From assembly GCF_001556865.1 (NCBI RefSeq), contig NZ_LSJY01000044.1, positions 1 to 52,199 on the forward strand: a DNA stretch of 52,199 nt, read 5' to 3'. Source of the stretch: Sphingobium sp. CCH11-B1 (GTDB lineage Bacteria > Pseudomonadota > Alphaproteobacteria > Sphingomonadales > Sphingomonadaceae). The translations under genes and the position numbers were made by a program. Shown here piece after piece: positions 30,399 to 40,072 of this stretch. Below the pieces are notes generated by a model that saw only the letters and a program-made list of their open reading frames with translations, made no database searches and was not told the origin of the DNA. Every line of letters starts with the position of its first letter. Within the stretch, counting starts at the first letter, position 1.

Positions 30399-31862
30399 GT
30401 GTCGCGGTACCTGATTCTCGCCTTTGCTCAAATCGGCGAAAGTGAGCAAATTTTGAAGCAGATTGCTGCCGACACGGGGCTTCGAGAAGTCTATCGCGGT
30501 GATCACATCACCCTATTTTCCGATGAACCGGAGACTATTCTTCGACTGCCGGCAGGAAGTGGTGCGATAGTGGGGACATTGTTTTCTCGGCGCGAAAATT
30601 CGAAAAAGATTACCCGGTTTGACGATAATCAGATTATCGATATTTTAGAAGATCCGATCAGATCGCTTCGCGATGACTATTGGGGCGCATATGTCGCACT
30701 GGCAGATCGATCAAGCAATGTGAAAATTCTGCGCGATCCTTCGGGCGCGATTCCTTGCTATTACACTGCGATCGGCAAAATGATTGCTTGTGCATCTGAT
30801 GTGTCGACTCTGATCGGCGCAGGATTTGTTCGCCCATCTGTAAATTGGCGATTTGTGGGAAAATCTTTGTACCATGTTCAGCTTCCCACAGCGGAGACAG
30901 GGCTGTCCGGCATTTGCCAACTTCAGGGCGGATGCATGCTAACGATCGGCGCGGGAGGGGTCGCGCAATCCCTATTCTGGAGCCCTTGGGATTATGTCGC
31001 GACCGACCGTCACGCAAATTCCCAGCAATGTGCAACAGATCTTTTTCAACTCGTCAGTTCGACGATAAAAACATGGACTTCCTGCTATTCCCGCCCTTTG
31101 GTAGGCCTCTCTGGCGGGCTAGATTCGTCCATTGTGGCGGAATGCTTGGCTCGCACTGGTATCGAAGTCACATGCATGACTGCCGTTACCGACGATCCGG
31201 CCGGTGATGAACGGTTCTACGCTAGGGACGTCTGTACCGCGATCGGCGCGAAGCTCATCGAATCGTCCTATCTTGACGCGGACATCAACATTAGCGAATC
31301 GACTGCCGTAGCTATTCCAATTCCGTCTGGGAAATCCCATGAGCAAGCATATAATAAGATAGTACGAGAGGCTGCTGCCAGTGCCGGAGCGGATAGCTTT
31401 TTTGTAGGAGCTGGCGGAGACAACGTATTTTATTCAACCCATTCTGCCCGACCGCTTGTTGATCGGTATAGGGATCAAGGATTATCAATTGCGTTGATTC
31501 CGACTGTCCGCGATATTTGTCAAATTACTGGCGCAAGCATTTGGGAGGTTATCGCAGAAGCCGTGCGTATTCCTCGGAAATTTGCCTCGGGCCTGCCTTG
31601 GCAAATGGCGGAAAAATATTTGCATCGAGACTTCCTGAACTCCGAGTGTGGGCAGCCTATCGAACATCCCTGGTTTTCTCCACCCGAGTCTACATCGGTT
31701 GGCAAGAAGGGGCACGTTGCCCAGATATTACGGGCGCTCCATCATATCGAGCACCGAGACAAGAATCTTTCGGTTCCGATGATCAGTCCACTACTGTCTC
31801 AACCTGTGATGGAATTTTGCTTGAGTGTGCCGAGTTGGTGGGCGGTTGAAGGGGGGGCGTGA
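30399..31862 (+). CDS. Lasso peptide C protein (asparagine-synthetase-like macrolactam synthetase), interrupted by frameshift
   Basis: This enzyme adenylates the ring Asp with ATP and closes the macrolactam. The GTG start at 30399 follows the B stop. The N-terminal domain resembles the glutaminase fold, and the synthetase domain carries the PPi loop GLSGGLDSS near residue 237, VGAGGDNVFYS and a substrate-binding C-terminal helix region. This frame ends at residue 487 with ...SWWAVEGGA after seven Gs at 31851-31857. Six Gs would give ...VEGGRDRAIARKAF, the standard continuation. As written, the gene is broken by a 1-nt insertion in a homopolymer, either a sequencing error or a real knock-out. 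Confidence 0.88.
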   Translation: MSRYLILAFAQIGESEQILKQIAADTGLREVYRGDHITLFSDEPETILRLPAGSGAIVGTLFSRRENSKKITRFDDNQIIDILEDPIRSLRDDYWGAYVALADRSSNVKILRDPSGAIPCYYTAIGKMIACASDVSTLIGAGFVRPSVNWRFVGKSLYHVQLPTAETGLSGICQLQGGCMLTIGAGGVAQSLFWSPWDYVATDRHANSQQCATDLFQLVSSTIKTWTSCYSRPLVGLSGGLDSSIVAECLARTGIEVTCMTAVTDDPAGDERFYARDVCTAIGAKLIESSYLDADINISESTAVAIPIPSGKSHEQAYNKIVREAAASAGADSFFVGAGGDNVFYSTHSARPLVDRYRDQGLSIALIPTVRDICQITGASIWEVIAEAVRIPRKFASGLPWQMAEKYLHRDFLNSECGQPIEHPWFSPPESTSVGKKGHVAQILRALHHIEHRDKNLSVPMISPLLSQPVMEFCLSVPSWWAVEGGA

Positions 31863-32148
31863 TCGTGCAATTGCAAGGAAAGCATTTTCTAATGCGTTAC
31901 CCCCGGCAGTTCTCCGTCGATTGGGGAAGGGGGGGCCTGACGGCTTCGTTGCGCAATTCATAAACATGCATCGATCTTCTATTGCGGAACGCTTGCTTGA
32001 TGGGCTGCTTTCGAAGCATGGCCTGCTTGACCGCTACACAATTGAGCAGGCCTTACGCCCCGGCCAAAAAGTTGACGCCTCCGATTGTCCCCGGATCATG
32101 GCGCTTCTTGATACCGAGGCGTGGGTGAGGACCTGGTCTGCGGCATAA
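31855..32148 (+). pseudogene. C-terminal fragment of the lasso C protein, out of frame
   Basis: This is the continuation of the cyclase in the shifted frame, reading GRDRAIARKAFSNALPPAVLRRLGKGGPDGFVAQF and ending at TAA. The R(S/L)xKGGPDGF block is typical of the end of lasso C proteins. No ribosome-binding site precedes it. Joined to the first fragment it makes about 584 residues, the normal family length. Confidence 0.85.
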
Positions 32149-32178
32149 CAGCACGCACATTATAGGAGTGTAGTGCGC

Positions 32179-34302
32179 TTAAAAATCGGACGAGGAGGAC
32201 CTTGATAGCCATTTGCGTTTCATCGCTATCCAATCAGCCGCTTCTTTACTCACGTCGACGGCCGCTGACTTCGTATCGTTCAGCCACAAGTCGAACCAGG
32301 CTAAATTGCGACGATATACCGCTAGCCTATGCGCCGGCTGCCATTTTATGTGATCCTCATTCGGATAAATGAACATATCGCTAGGGATTCCAGCCTGCCT
32401 GATGGCCGTGAACCCCGCAAGCATCGCAAGATATTCGTTGTCTGCGGCCTGATATAATATTGGGAACTTCACGTGCCCTGCTTGATTTAGTAAAGATATA
32501 TGGCTCCAAAAGTCAGGATCTTTATCGATTAATCGCGGCCACCCGGCCTCGTGATAAGACTGCGCCACTATGGGTCCCAGGAATGCATCTTGAATGGGCT
32601 CCCACCCACAGCCGGATACGGAGCCGGCGGAGAACAGCGCGGAATGAATAGCTGCGAATTGCACGGTTGTGCATCCATCGCTCAGACCGGTAATTCCAAT
32701 CCTCTGCGGATCGATAAGTCCACGGTCGATCAAAGAGCGAGTTGCGACTTCGATGGCAGAAAGGATGTTCCTGCGTCCTGCGAAATCGCGATTGAATACC
32801 GAGACCAAGGTTTCAGCATTTGCCTGTTTACCGACGATATCCTCATACGTCAGATTATCGACACTAAGAACGAAATACCCTCTATTGGCAAAAGGCTGAA
32901 TTGGAAATTCGTCACCGATTCCCCCGCGGAGAAAGCCTTTGGTTCGATATTGAACGATGATCAAAGGATAATGGTTTCCCTCGGAGTATCCGACCGGATA
33001 AACCAAATCGCCATAAAATGGGATGCCTGTGCTATTGCGCCAGTTCATCCGTTCGACATGCCCCATGGCCAAGTGTGAAAACTCCGGGTTCGGATCGAAA
33101 ATCCGTTTTTCCGTCTTGTGATCGAGGTCAAATCTAACGAAATGCCTTGGTTCTCTTGAACGCTCGCGCAGGCAGGCCAAGTCATCGCCTATTGGCTGAC
33201 ATTCGACCAGATAGTCGCTGGTCAGCAGTAGACGCTGGACCTTTCTGCTTCCTGGAAACCACTCGTAGACGGCGGTCAGGCTATTGGCCCAGCCTTCTCG
33301 CCGAAAGAACCGAACCTTCCGTCCATCCGGCGCCCACCATAATGGTGCCAACCAGCCTATGCGGCATTCCTCAAGCAAGCATGGGTGACGACGGCCCGCC
33401 CGCGTTTCTACAACGATACGAAAATCCTGCGGGAAACCGGAGGCGTCAATCCGTTCGCCGAAGGCGCTGTCGCCCGCTCGATTAATCGTTAAATCTATTA
33501 GGCTCTCATTCGGATCGGGCTGCGTGAAGTCGTTGGTCGCCGTCTGGCTGGCCGGCATTTCTATGCCCGTCTTGAGGTCAACTACGACATAAACACGGTC
33601 CGACCCTGGTGTTTGCGGGCGAGCGCCCCGCACTGGAAATGCGCGCTCATCATAGCGCCATCCTGTCAGGGCTTCCCGGTCGATCGCTGCGCTGTTGGCC
33701 TTCACCCCAGGGCGAATTACATAATTGATCTTGCGTCCATCGGACGAGATCTGGAAATCATCGACATCCACACTGGCGTGAGTGAACTGCACAACCGTCC
33801 CGTTCGCGAGATCGGCCTTCCATATCTGCGTACTTCCATCGATCCGCTTCAGATAGAAAATTGATCGCCCGTCCGGTGACCAGCGCGGTGCGGTCGGCAA
33901 GGGTGCCCCAATATGAAAAGACGCCCAGCTATACCGTGCAGGAGAATCAAGGATGAGTTCATGGCTGACATCGATAAGGTCAGGCCGGGCCGGGTGCGCT
34001 GCCGACATCACCACAATGCCCACGCAATAACGGTTTTCCGGAGGATTTCCCTGGTGAAGCTGAAACGCGATCTGGCGACCATCAGGTGACAGCGAAAAAA
34101 GGGAGCGGGTCCGATCCGGGCGTGGCGCTGGCCCAATATCGCGCAATGCCGCCAACGCTTCTGGCGTAACCGGTCGGTGCGCCTCGTCCATATCCTCATT
34201 CGGCAACAGGGAGGCGCAGGATTGTTCGGCCCGTGCCGCAGCTGAGAAAAGAGATGCTCCCAAGACCGCAATTGTGCATGCGGCATGCAGTGCACGGCTC
34301 AT
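32179..34302 (-). CDS. Lasso peptide isopeptidase (Atxe2-like, S9 prolyl-oligopeptidase fold)
   Basis: The 707-residue exported or periplasmic serine peptidase has a signal peptide (MSRALHAACTIAVLGASLFSAAARA), a long beta-propeller region with repeated SPDGR motifs (LSPDGRQIAF, WSPDGRSIFYLK, SSDGRKINYV), and a C-terminal alpha/beta-hydrolase domain. The nucleophile lies in GITGLSDGCTT (near 537), with Asp in ADNEYL and His in NEDHIKW (near 649). Atxe2-type enzymes cut the isopeptide ring of lasso peptides after re-import. The gene is convergent with the C gene and lies directly before the receptor gene in the same minus-strand set. The ends of the two convergent genes are only 30 bp apart. 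Confidence 0.92.
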   Translation of the reverse strand: MSRALHAACTIAVLGASLFSAAARAEQSCASLLPNEDMDEAHRPVTPEALAALRDIGPAPRPDRTRSLFSLSPDGRQIAFQLHQGNPPENRYCVGIVVMSAAHPARPDLIDVSHELILDSPARYSWASFHIGAPLPTAPRWSPDGRSIFYLKRIDGSTQIWKADLANGTVVQFTHASVDVDDFQISSDGRKINYVIRPGVKANSAAIDREALTGWRYDERAFPVRGARPQTPGSDRVYVVVDLKTGIEMPASQTATNDFTQPDPNESLIDLTINRAGDSAFGERIDASGFPQDFRIVVETRAGRRHPCLLEECRIGWLAPLWWAPDGRKVRFFRREGWANSLTAVYEWFPGSRKVQRLLLTSDYLVECQPIGDDLACLRERSREPRHFVRFDLDHKTEKRIFDPNPEFSHLAMGHVERMNWRNSTGIPFYGDLVYPVGYSEGNHYPLIIVQYRTKGFLRGGIGDEFPIQPFANRGYFVLSVDNLTYEDIVGKQANAETLVSVFNRDFAGRRNILSAIEVATRSLIDRGLIDPQRIGITGLSDGCTTVQFAAIHSALFSAGSVSGCGWEPIQDAFLGPIVAQSYHEAGWPRLIDKDPDFWSHISLLNQAGHVKFPILYQAADNEYLAMLAGFTAIRQAGIPSDMFIYPNEDHIKWQPAHRLAVYRRNLAWFDLWLNDTKSAAVDVSKEAADWIAMKRKWLSRSSSSDF

Positions 34303-36885
34303 TTACCAGCTCTTACGCAAGGTGATGCTGGCCGTTCGACCGTAAAGAGAGTGATTTACAGAATCTACCAGAACCTGCGCTGCACGGTTGGCCCTAATTG
34401 TTGGGGGCTTGGTGTTGAAGAGATTCTGCATCCCTACTTGCCATTCGACATTGGCAAATATGCCACTGCCGGAATTGCTGCGGATCGTCGCGACGGCGTC
34501 GACCGTCGTAAATGAACCCACGGTTACCGTTGGCTCGAACCGATTATCATTTGTTTCGCCGACATAGTTCACCGTAGCGGAAAGGTCGACATTGTCTTTC
34601 TGCCAGTTTGCATTAATGCGCGCCCGCCAATGTGGCGGTGTAAAGATTATCCCTGCCTGTTCGACGAGAGGGAGGCCGGGTATAACCTCGCGCGTACTGT
34701 TCAAGTAGCTGGCTGAGCCATTGAGCGTTGCCCTGCCATATTGTTGGAAATCGTGCGTATACGCTGCAGAGAAATCCACGCCTTCCAGCTTCTGGACGGA
34801 TATATTTTGTAGATAATCCTGGACGATCGCTGACACTGACGATGGGTCGAATGCTCCATCTGTGAAATTCTGAAAGACCCCGGTTATGCCGTTAACGGCA
34901 TCCAGCACTTCGGCGGCTGTTGGGTCCAGTCGTGTATACTGATTGTATGCGGAATCGAAAAGTCTGGTGAATTCCACGATCGGAGACCCGACGCGGTTAT
35001 AATAACGGGTATTAAAATACGAGACCTCGGCCTTGAATCCTTCCATAGCTTCGGGAGTTAGTGCAACTGACACGCTCCACGTCGTTGCGCGTTCCGGTTT
35101 CAGGTCCTTATTGCCTCCGAAAAGATAGAGGACGGGGAAGCCATTTGATGGAGTGGGGTCGAACTCCGAGGCCGACAACAACTGCGCGTTGCTAAGCATA
35201 GCCGTCTGGTAAAGGTTGGGTGCCTTGAATGATCGCCCCCAGTTTCCCTTAAACTCAAGACCACGAATGGGCGAATACACCATTCCGATCTTCGGCGTAG
35301 CTACTCGATCAATATCTTGGTGGTCCTCATAGCGAAGTGCGCCAATCAGATGCAGCTTATCGACAAATGGCACAGCATTTCCAGACGATATCAGCGGCAA
35401 GAATAGCTCGCCATAGGCAAAGCCGACCTTGCGATTCTCGGATACAGCCTCGGTTGTGCTTTCTACCCCTGCGGCAATGCGACGCGAGTCCACCGCCAAA
35501 TTGTTGGAGCGAAAACCCAATCCAACGGCCAGCCTTGCTTCGCCCCCGGGCAAAGCAAACAAAGCACCCTCTGCTCCCAATTCGATCGATTTCAGTTCGT
35601 TGCTATAATTCGGTAACGCGCGAACAATTTCAGTTCCGGCAGAAAAGATTCGCGTCACCACGTCGGTATCGCTTCTGCTATAGGTTCCGGAGAGGCGGAT
35701 GTCCCAGCCAAACGGCAGATGAGCTTTCAACGCTGGCGAAACTGACCAGCCGTCAGCTGTCGATTTGACGACGCTGCCCTGTGCCGCGCAACTTGTAGCT
35801 ACGACACCAATTAGGCAGCGCGATGTGGAGCGACGCATGTAGTGGGCATCTATTTCGAAGCCGATCGACTCCGTGATCGACTGATGGCCGGCCATGACCA
35901 AACTGATCTGATCTTGCGAGGGTATCAGCGTCGTATCGGGTGCCACGTTGCTGGTGTAGGATCGCTGCTGCGCGGAAATTTCTGTTGAATCCTGATAGTC
36001 AGCCGCGATCATGAACCCGCCGGAGCGCCATGAAGAGCCGCCTACAATATTATATTGCTGGGTGGCAGCGCCACCATCCGTTGCGGTGCCGAACCTCGCG
36101 GATGTTTCTACCCCGTCTACACTGCGCCTTAAAACTACGTTGGCGACACCTGCCACAGCATCAGAGCCATAAAGCGCGGAGGCGCCATCTGCGACAACGT
36201 CAAGCCGTTCAATAGCGGCAAGAGGGATGGCGGAGATGTCGATTCCCTGACTAATTGCGTCGAATGCGACACGGTGACCATTGATCAAGGTCAAGGATGC
36301 ATCGGGTCCAAGGCCACGCAGATTCAGCGCGGATGAACCGGATACATTCGTGAAACCGCCTTGCCCGCCAGCTGCGATTGTCGGGTTCTGTCCGCCAGCG
36401 AAATTCTGCGGAAGGTCGCGCACTACCTGTCCGAGATCCATATGACCCAGTTGTTGGGCGTCATTCCGCGTGATTATGGTGACGGGTGACGTCGAAGGTG
36501 CCCCGCGAATTCGTGACCCGGTGACGACAATATTCTCACCCGAGGTCACGGCCTCATCTGATGCCGCTGAAAATCGCTGCCGAATGAGGATGGTCCCATC
36601 GCGTTCCACCGCTGTCAATCGGGTGCCTCTAAGTACCGTCTCGACCGCTTCAAGCGCAGTATAGGTCCCGTTGAGCGGTGGAGCTTGCCACCCCTTCACC
36701 TCCTCGGGGCGAAAGATGATTTCACGGCGGCTAGAACGCCCGATGGCGCGTAACGCGCCGTCGAGGTCCTGCCGTCCGAGATTCCATTCAAGCTTTTGTT
36801 CTGGTGCAGCTAACGCTGGTGTTGCCATGCCCATTAGCGCAGGCGCGAACATCGAACCGACTGCCCACCGTCCGAACTCTTTCAT
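34303..36885 (-). CDS. TonB-dependent receptor with STN signalling domain, probable lasso peptide importer
   Basis: This 860-residue outer-membrane beta-barrel receptor has a signal peptide (MKEFGRWAVGSMFAPALMGMATPALA), an STN domain (LDGALRAIGRSSRREIIFRPEEVKG...TALEAVETVLRGTRL), a plug (NIVVTGSRIRG, NDAQQLGHMDLGQVVRDLP) and a barrel ending in ...SITLRKSW with an aromatic C-terminus. The STN domain contacts FecR in the periplasm, so the receptor can signal. Start choice is open between ATG 36885 and ATG 36903; the frame reaches back to 37002. Linkage to the isopeptidase implies that its ligand is the mature lasso peptide. Confidence 0.9.
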   Translation of the reverse strand: MKEFGRWAVGSMFAPALMGMATPALAAPEQKLEWNLGRQDLDGALRAIGRSSRREIIFRPEEVKGWQAPPLNGTYTALEAVETVLRGTRLTAVERDGTILIRQRFSAASDEAVTSGENIVVTGSRIRGAPSTSPVTIITRNDAQQLGHMDLGQVVRDLPQNFAGGQNPTIAAGGQGGFTNVSGSSALNLRGLGPDASLTLINGHRVAFDAISQGIDISAIPLAAIERLDVVADGASALYGSDAVAGVANVVLRRSVDGVETSARFGTATDGGAATQQYNIVGGSSWRSGGFMIAADYQDSTEISAQQRSYTSNVAPDTTLIPSQDQISLVMAGHQSITESIGFEIDAHYMRRSTSRCLIGVVATSCAAQGSVVKSTADGWSVSPALKAHLPFGWDIRLSGTYSRSDTDVVTRIFSAGTEIVRALPNYSNELKSIELGAEGALFALPGGEARLAVGLGFRSNNLAVDSRRIAAGVESTTEAVSENRKVGFAYGELFLPLISSGNAVPFVDKLHLIGALRYEDHQDIDRVATPKIGMVYSPIRGLEFKGNWGRSFKAPNLYQTAMLSNAQLLSASEFDPTPSNGFPVLYLFGGNKDLKPERATTWSVSVALTPEAMEGFKAEVSYFNTRYYNRVGSPIVEFTRLFDSAYNQYTRLDPTAAEVLDAVNGITGVFQNFTDGAFDPSSVSAIVQDYLQNISVQKLEGVDFSAAYTHDFQQYGRATLNGSASYLNSTREVIPGLPLVEQAGIIFTPPHWRARINANWQKDNVDLSATVNYVGETNDNRFEPTVTVGSFTTVDAVATIRSNSGSGIFANVEWQVGMQNLFNTKPPTIRANRAAQVLVDSVNHSLYGRTASITLRKSW

Positions 36886-36959
36886 CGTTACCCCCAACTT
36901 CATTCCGGCCTCGTTCGAGACCGGTTCCATTGTGGGCAACGACGAGCAAAGAGAGCCGA

Positions 36960-38069
36960 TTATGATGGCGGGCGACAATTTCCTTTCGGAAGGGCAGGGC
37001 ACCGCCGGGCCAAGGCAATCGAGTTAGGTCCACTAATGACTGCCAGCCTCAGCACGTCCCCCAGATTGCGTGCCAGTCGCGCGCTGTCCGTGATACGGAA
37101 ATTTCCCGAGACCCGAACATCTTCTATATCGGGTGTTGCTCCCACCAGGGGAATGTCAGCATAGCGATTGGCCTCCGCGAACAGGTCTCCGAGGCGAACA
37201 TTCCTATATTCCTTCAATCCGGCAGGCCATTCACTGTCATTGGCCTGTGCCTTGACGACCTCGAGGGCTAGGGGTGTAGGAGCATCGCGTAGTTCGACCT
37301 GCTGGCCTGGAGATAGTCGAACCGTCGGCAGTGCACGCTCCCTCGCGGGGCCGTCTGCCGTAACGTCAACGGCACCTCTCATTAGTCGCACGACAATACG
37401 GTTGTTCGGAAGGAGAGTGACGTCAAAAACCGTTCCATGTGCTGTCACTGTTCCGCGGCCGGCATGAACCGCAAACGGCCGCCGCTCGTGGGCGACGGTG
37501 AAACGGGCGCGCCCGCGCAGCAAGCGAAGATTTCTTCGCCGGGCGTCAAAATCCACCAGTACCAGGCTGTTCGTATCGAGCGCGACGACAGAACCGTCAT
37601 CAAGACGAAACGATCGGATTTCGCCGGTGGCTGTAGCAATCTTCAGCTGCGCAGGATCATCGGATGTGCCAAGTGCCGAACTAATGGCAAGCGAGTGGTG
37701 TTTAATCTCATCACCCGGCGAACCTGCAGCCCATTGCGCAACAAGGGCAACGGCGCCGATCATAGCCAATATAAGCAGCGCGCGTCTTTTCGTCTTGGTC
37801 CGTGGCTGGCTCTGCCGGAAATCGTCGCCAGGCGCAGCATTGGAAGTGAGGGCATCATCATCTGGAGGGTGCTTCAAACGCTTTCCGATGCTGTAGGCTT
37901 CGGCAATCCGGTTGTAGGCGGCGCGGTGAAGCGCGCCGCGCGCCAGCCATGCTTCGAACTCTTTGCGTCTGATTTCTGCATCCTCCGGGTTACGCATGAT
38001 AGCGAACCAGTCGGCTGCCTCTTCCCTGAGTTGTCCATGCCGACGCGGCGGATCTGTGTCTTCCATCAT
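36960..38069 (-). CDS. FecR-family anti-sigma/signal transducer
   Basis: The product has 369 residues: a DUF4880-type N-terminal cytoplasmic domain (EEAADWFAIMRNPEDAEIRRKEFEAWLARGALHRAAYNR), one membrane helix near 95-115, the periplasmic FecR domain (GEIRSFRLDDGSVVALDTNSLVLVDF...LLRGRARFTVAHERRPFAVHAG) and a C-terminal STN-binding region. It holds the sigma factor inactive and relays receptor occupancy. It overlaps the sigma gene by 4 nt (ATGA). Confidence 0.92.
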   Translation of the reverse strand: MMEDTDPPRRHGQLREEAADWFAIMRNPEDAEIRRKEFEAWLARGALHRAAYNRIAEAYSIGKRLKHPPDDDALTSNAAPGDDFRQSQPRTKTKRRALLILAMIGAVALVAQWAAGSPGDEIKHHSLAISSALGTSDDPAQLKIATATGEIRSFRLDDGSVVALDTNSLVLVDFDARRRNLRLLRGRARFTVAHERRPFAVHAGRGTVTAHGTVFDVTLLPNNRIVVRLMRGAVDVTADGPARERALPTVRLSPGQQVELRDAPTPLALEVVKAQANDSEWPAGLKEYRNVRLGDLFAEANRYADIPLVGATPDIEDVRVSGNFRITDSARLARNLGDVLRLAVISGPNSIALARRCPALPKGNCRPPS

Positions 38070-38632
38070 TCCTGTTCCAGAGCTGCGTCGATATGGGCCA
38101 GCGCGCGGGCGACATGATATTGCACAGTCGGGATTGAAATTCCCATGCTTTCCGCGATCTCCCGGTATGTCAGTTCATCCACCCGATGAGCCAGGAATAT
38201 CTCTCGCGTCCGTTGGGGTAGCTCCTCAAGGGCGCGCCTGTAAATCCGCATCACGTCTTCGGCCTCGATGCGTGCGGCCTGATCCGGCGCGACTGCCACT
38301 TCGAAATCTTCGCCGATCGGCACATGAAACGCCAGGAGCCGGGTCTCGAGGCGCTTATACCGATCCAGCAGAAGATTTCGGGCGATGCGCTGGAGATAGG
38401 CTGCCGGTCGTGGAAGGCTGGTTCTGGCCATGCAACCGACCAGGCGGACAAAGGATTCCTGTACGAGATCGCAGGCGTCATCCCGCGAGCGTAAGCGGGT
38501 TTGAAAATAGCGCTGCAGCCGCGGCGCCTCGGTTTCGTATATCTGTTGCACGTCCGCCATTCCGGCTCTTTGTTTTTTCTGAGCGACATCGTCTCTCAGG
38601 CCTTGTGGCAGATTGAAATTCTCAGACGACAT
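38066..38632 (-). CDS. FecI-type ECF sigma factor
   Basis: The product has about 188 residues, with region 2 ETEAPRLQRYFQTRLRSRDDACDLVQESFVRLV and region 4 LPQRTREIFLAHRVDELTYREIAESMGISIPTVQYHVARAL. It is the sigma factor of the FecI/FecR/receptor relay and probably transcribes the receptor-isopeptidase set. The frame is open to 38839. ATG 38632 is preferred over 38560 because the sequence from there reads as protein and AGGA lies 10 bases upstream; confidence in the start is moderate. Confidence 0.9.
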   Translation of the reverse strand: MSSENFNLPQGLRDDVAQKKQRAGMADVQQIYETEAPRLQRYFQTRLRSRDDACDLVQESFVRLVGCMARTSLPRPAAYLQRIARNLLLDRYKRLETRLLAFHVPIGEDFEVAVAPDQAARIEAEDVMRIYRRALEELPQRTREIFLAHRVDELTYREIAESMGISIPTVQYHVARALAHIDAALEQE

Positions 38633-38953
38633 GAAATCACGGTTCCTCACGACGTGGCAGCGCCGTCCTCGCAATTGCAAGGGAGAAGCGATGTGAGGTG
38701 AGCCGAGTTGTCGCCCAACGACGCAACCGGCGCTCGACCCGTATGTCGAGCTTCGAGATACCTGACAGGAAAATCCTGCGGGCGGCTGCCAGATTCCAGC
38801 CCGCATTGGTACTATGCCGTGAGAGCAGGACTCAATCAAGCTCCCGGTATTTTTGTCCTATCAGTACGTTCCATCTCTACCTCGGGTGTTCGACACAGCG
38901 CGAGAAAATGTCTGGCTTCACCAGCAAGATCCAGTCGTACGCGGACATGAAAT
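38633..38953. other. Intergenic region between fecI-type gene and the Fic gene
   Basis: The 321 bases should hold the promoter of the sigma/FecR set and the end of the Fic transcript. I see a few short frames on both strands without ribosome-binding sites or protein-like composition, and no clear hairpin with a T-run. Confidence 0.5.
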
Positions 38954-40072
38954 TTATCCTGCATCACCGGTCGGTTCCGGAACGAGTGAATAGCTCGTAC
39001 TGCGACCACCGGCGGAGTCTTTCGCGAGGATACCGCGTCGGAGCAAATCGTTGATGTCGCGCAAGGCCGTGTCCGACGAGGCTTTCGTAATGGTCGCCCA
39101 TTTGGCATTGGTGAGCTTGCCTTCAAAGCCGTCCAGCAGCCGGTTGATGACCTTGCGTTGACGGTCGTTCAGCGGCTGCCCCTGAACTGCTTCCCAGAAC
39201 CGGGCTTTGCGCATCACATTGGCGAGAATGAACTCAGCACCATGAAAAGCGCGATCGAGACAATCAATGAACCACAACAGCCAAGGCGTGATGTCCAAAC
39301 TGCCCTTCTGTGTCGATTCCAGCATGTCGTAATAAGCTTTACGCTCGATACGGATCTGCGCGGACATGCTGTAGAAGCGTTGCGGGGTTCCCTCCGCACG
39401 TGCAAGAGCAAGATCAGCGATGGCGCGTGCGATGCGCCCGTTTCCGTCATCAAAAGGATGGATGGTGACAAACCACAGATGCGCAATCCCGGCTTTCAGA
39501 ACGGGATCAGGCGTAGCTGTTTCGAACCAGTCGAGAAAGCGCGTCATTTCCGCGTCCAGACGCGCCGATATCGGCGCCTCATAGTGAATGCGCTCGCGGC
39601 CGATAGGGCCCGAGACCACCTGCATTGCGCCACCTTCGGCGGTGCGCCATGATCCGACGGTGATGCGGCTCATGCCGCTGCGCCCCGTTGGGAACAGTGC
39701 CGCGTGCCAGTTAAACAGCCGTTCCGCAGTCAGCGACTGCGTATAGTTTTGAGTAGCATCAAGCATCATTTCCACGACGCCTTCAACGCTTCGATCAGTC
39801 TCGACCAGGCCAGAGATGTCCATGCCGAGGCGGCGGGCAATGGATGAACGCACCTGTTGCCTGTCCAGCACCTCGCCTTCAATCTCGCTTGATTTGAGGA
39901 CATCTTCGGTCAAGGTTTGCAACACGGCCTCCTTGCGTAAGGAGAAACCGAGTGCTTCCATGTGGCCGATCAACCGTCCTTGACGATGGCGCACGGCAGC
40001 GAGTGGCTGAGCAAGCGTCTCGGCGCTCCAGCGCAAATCCGGCCAGCCTGGCAGTTCGTGGATATATGTCAT
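38954..40072 (-). CDS. Class II Fic-family protein with N-terminal inhibitory helix and C-terminal winged helix
   Basis: The product has 372 residues. The N-terminal region has the inhibitory motif SSEIEGE (S-x-x-x-E-G) near residue 61, the Fic core has IHPFDDGNGRIAR near residues 202-214, and the C-terminal part (NDRQRKVINRLLDGFEGKLTNAKWATITKASSDTALRDINDLLRRGIL) is a winged-helix DNA-binding domain. This is the layout of Fic proteins such as SO_4266 that AMPylate and may autoregulate. ATG 40072 is used; it sits inside a 29-bp inverted repeat, which fits self-repression. It belongs to an island of toxin-type genes. Confidence 0.92.
   Translation of the reverse strand: MTYIHELPGWPDLRWSAETLAQPLAAVRHRQGRLIGHMEALGFSLRKEAVLQTLTEDVLKSSEIEGEVLDRQQVRSSIARRLGMDISGLVETDRSVEGVVEMMLDATQNYTQSLTAERLFNWHAALFPTGRSGMSRITVGSWRTAEGGAMQVVSGPIGRERIHYEAPISARLDAEMTRFLDWFETATPDPVLKAGIAHLWFVTIHPFDDGNGRIARAIADLALARAEGTPQRFYSMSAQIRIERKAYYDMLESTQKGSLDITPWLLWFIDCLDRAFHGAEFILANVMRKARFWEAVQGQPLNDRQRKVINRLLDGFEGKLTNAKWATITKASSDTALRDINDLLRRGILAKDSAGGRSTSYSLVPEPTGDAG

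Noticed and set aside
32154..32177. Terminator between the convergent lasso C and isopeptidase genes
   Set aside because: Only a 5-bp stem (CGCAC/GTGCG) with a 14-base loop; too weak to call.
38698..39054. Short + strand ORFs near the sigma factor gene
   Set aside because: They overlap the Fic gene end or lie in the promoter region, without ribosome-binding sites or recognisable content.
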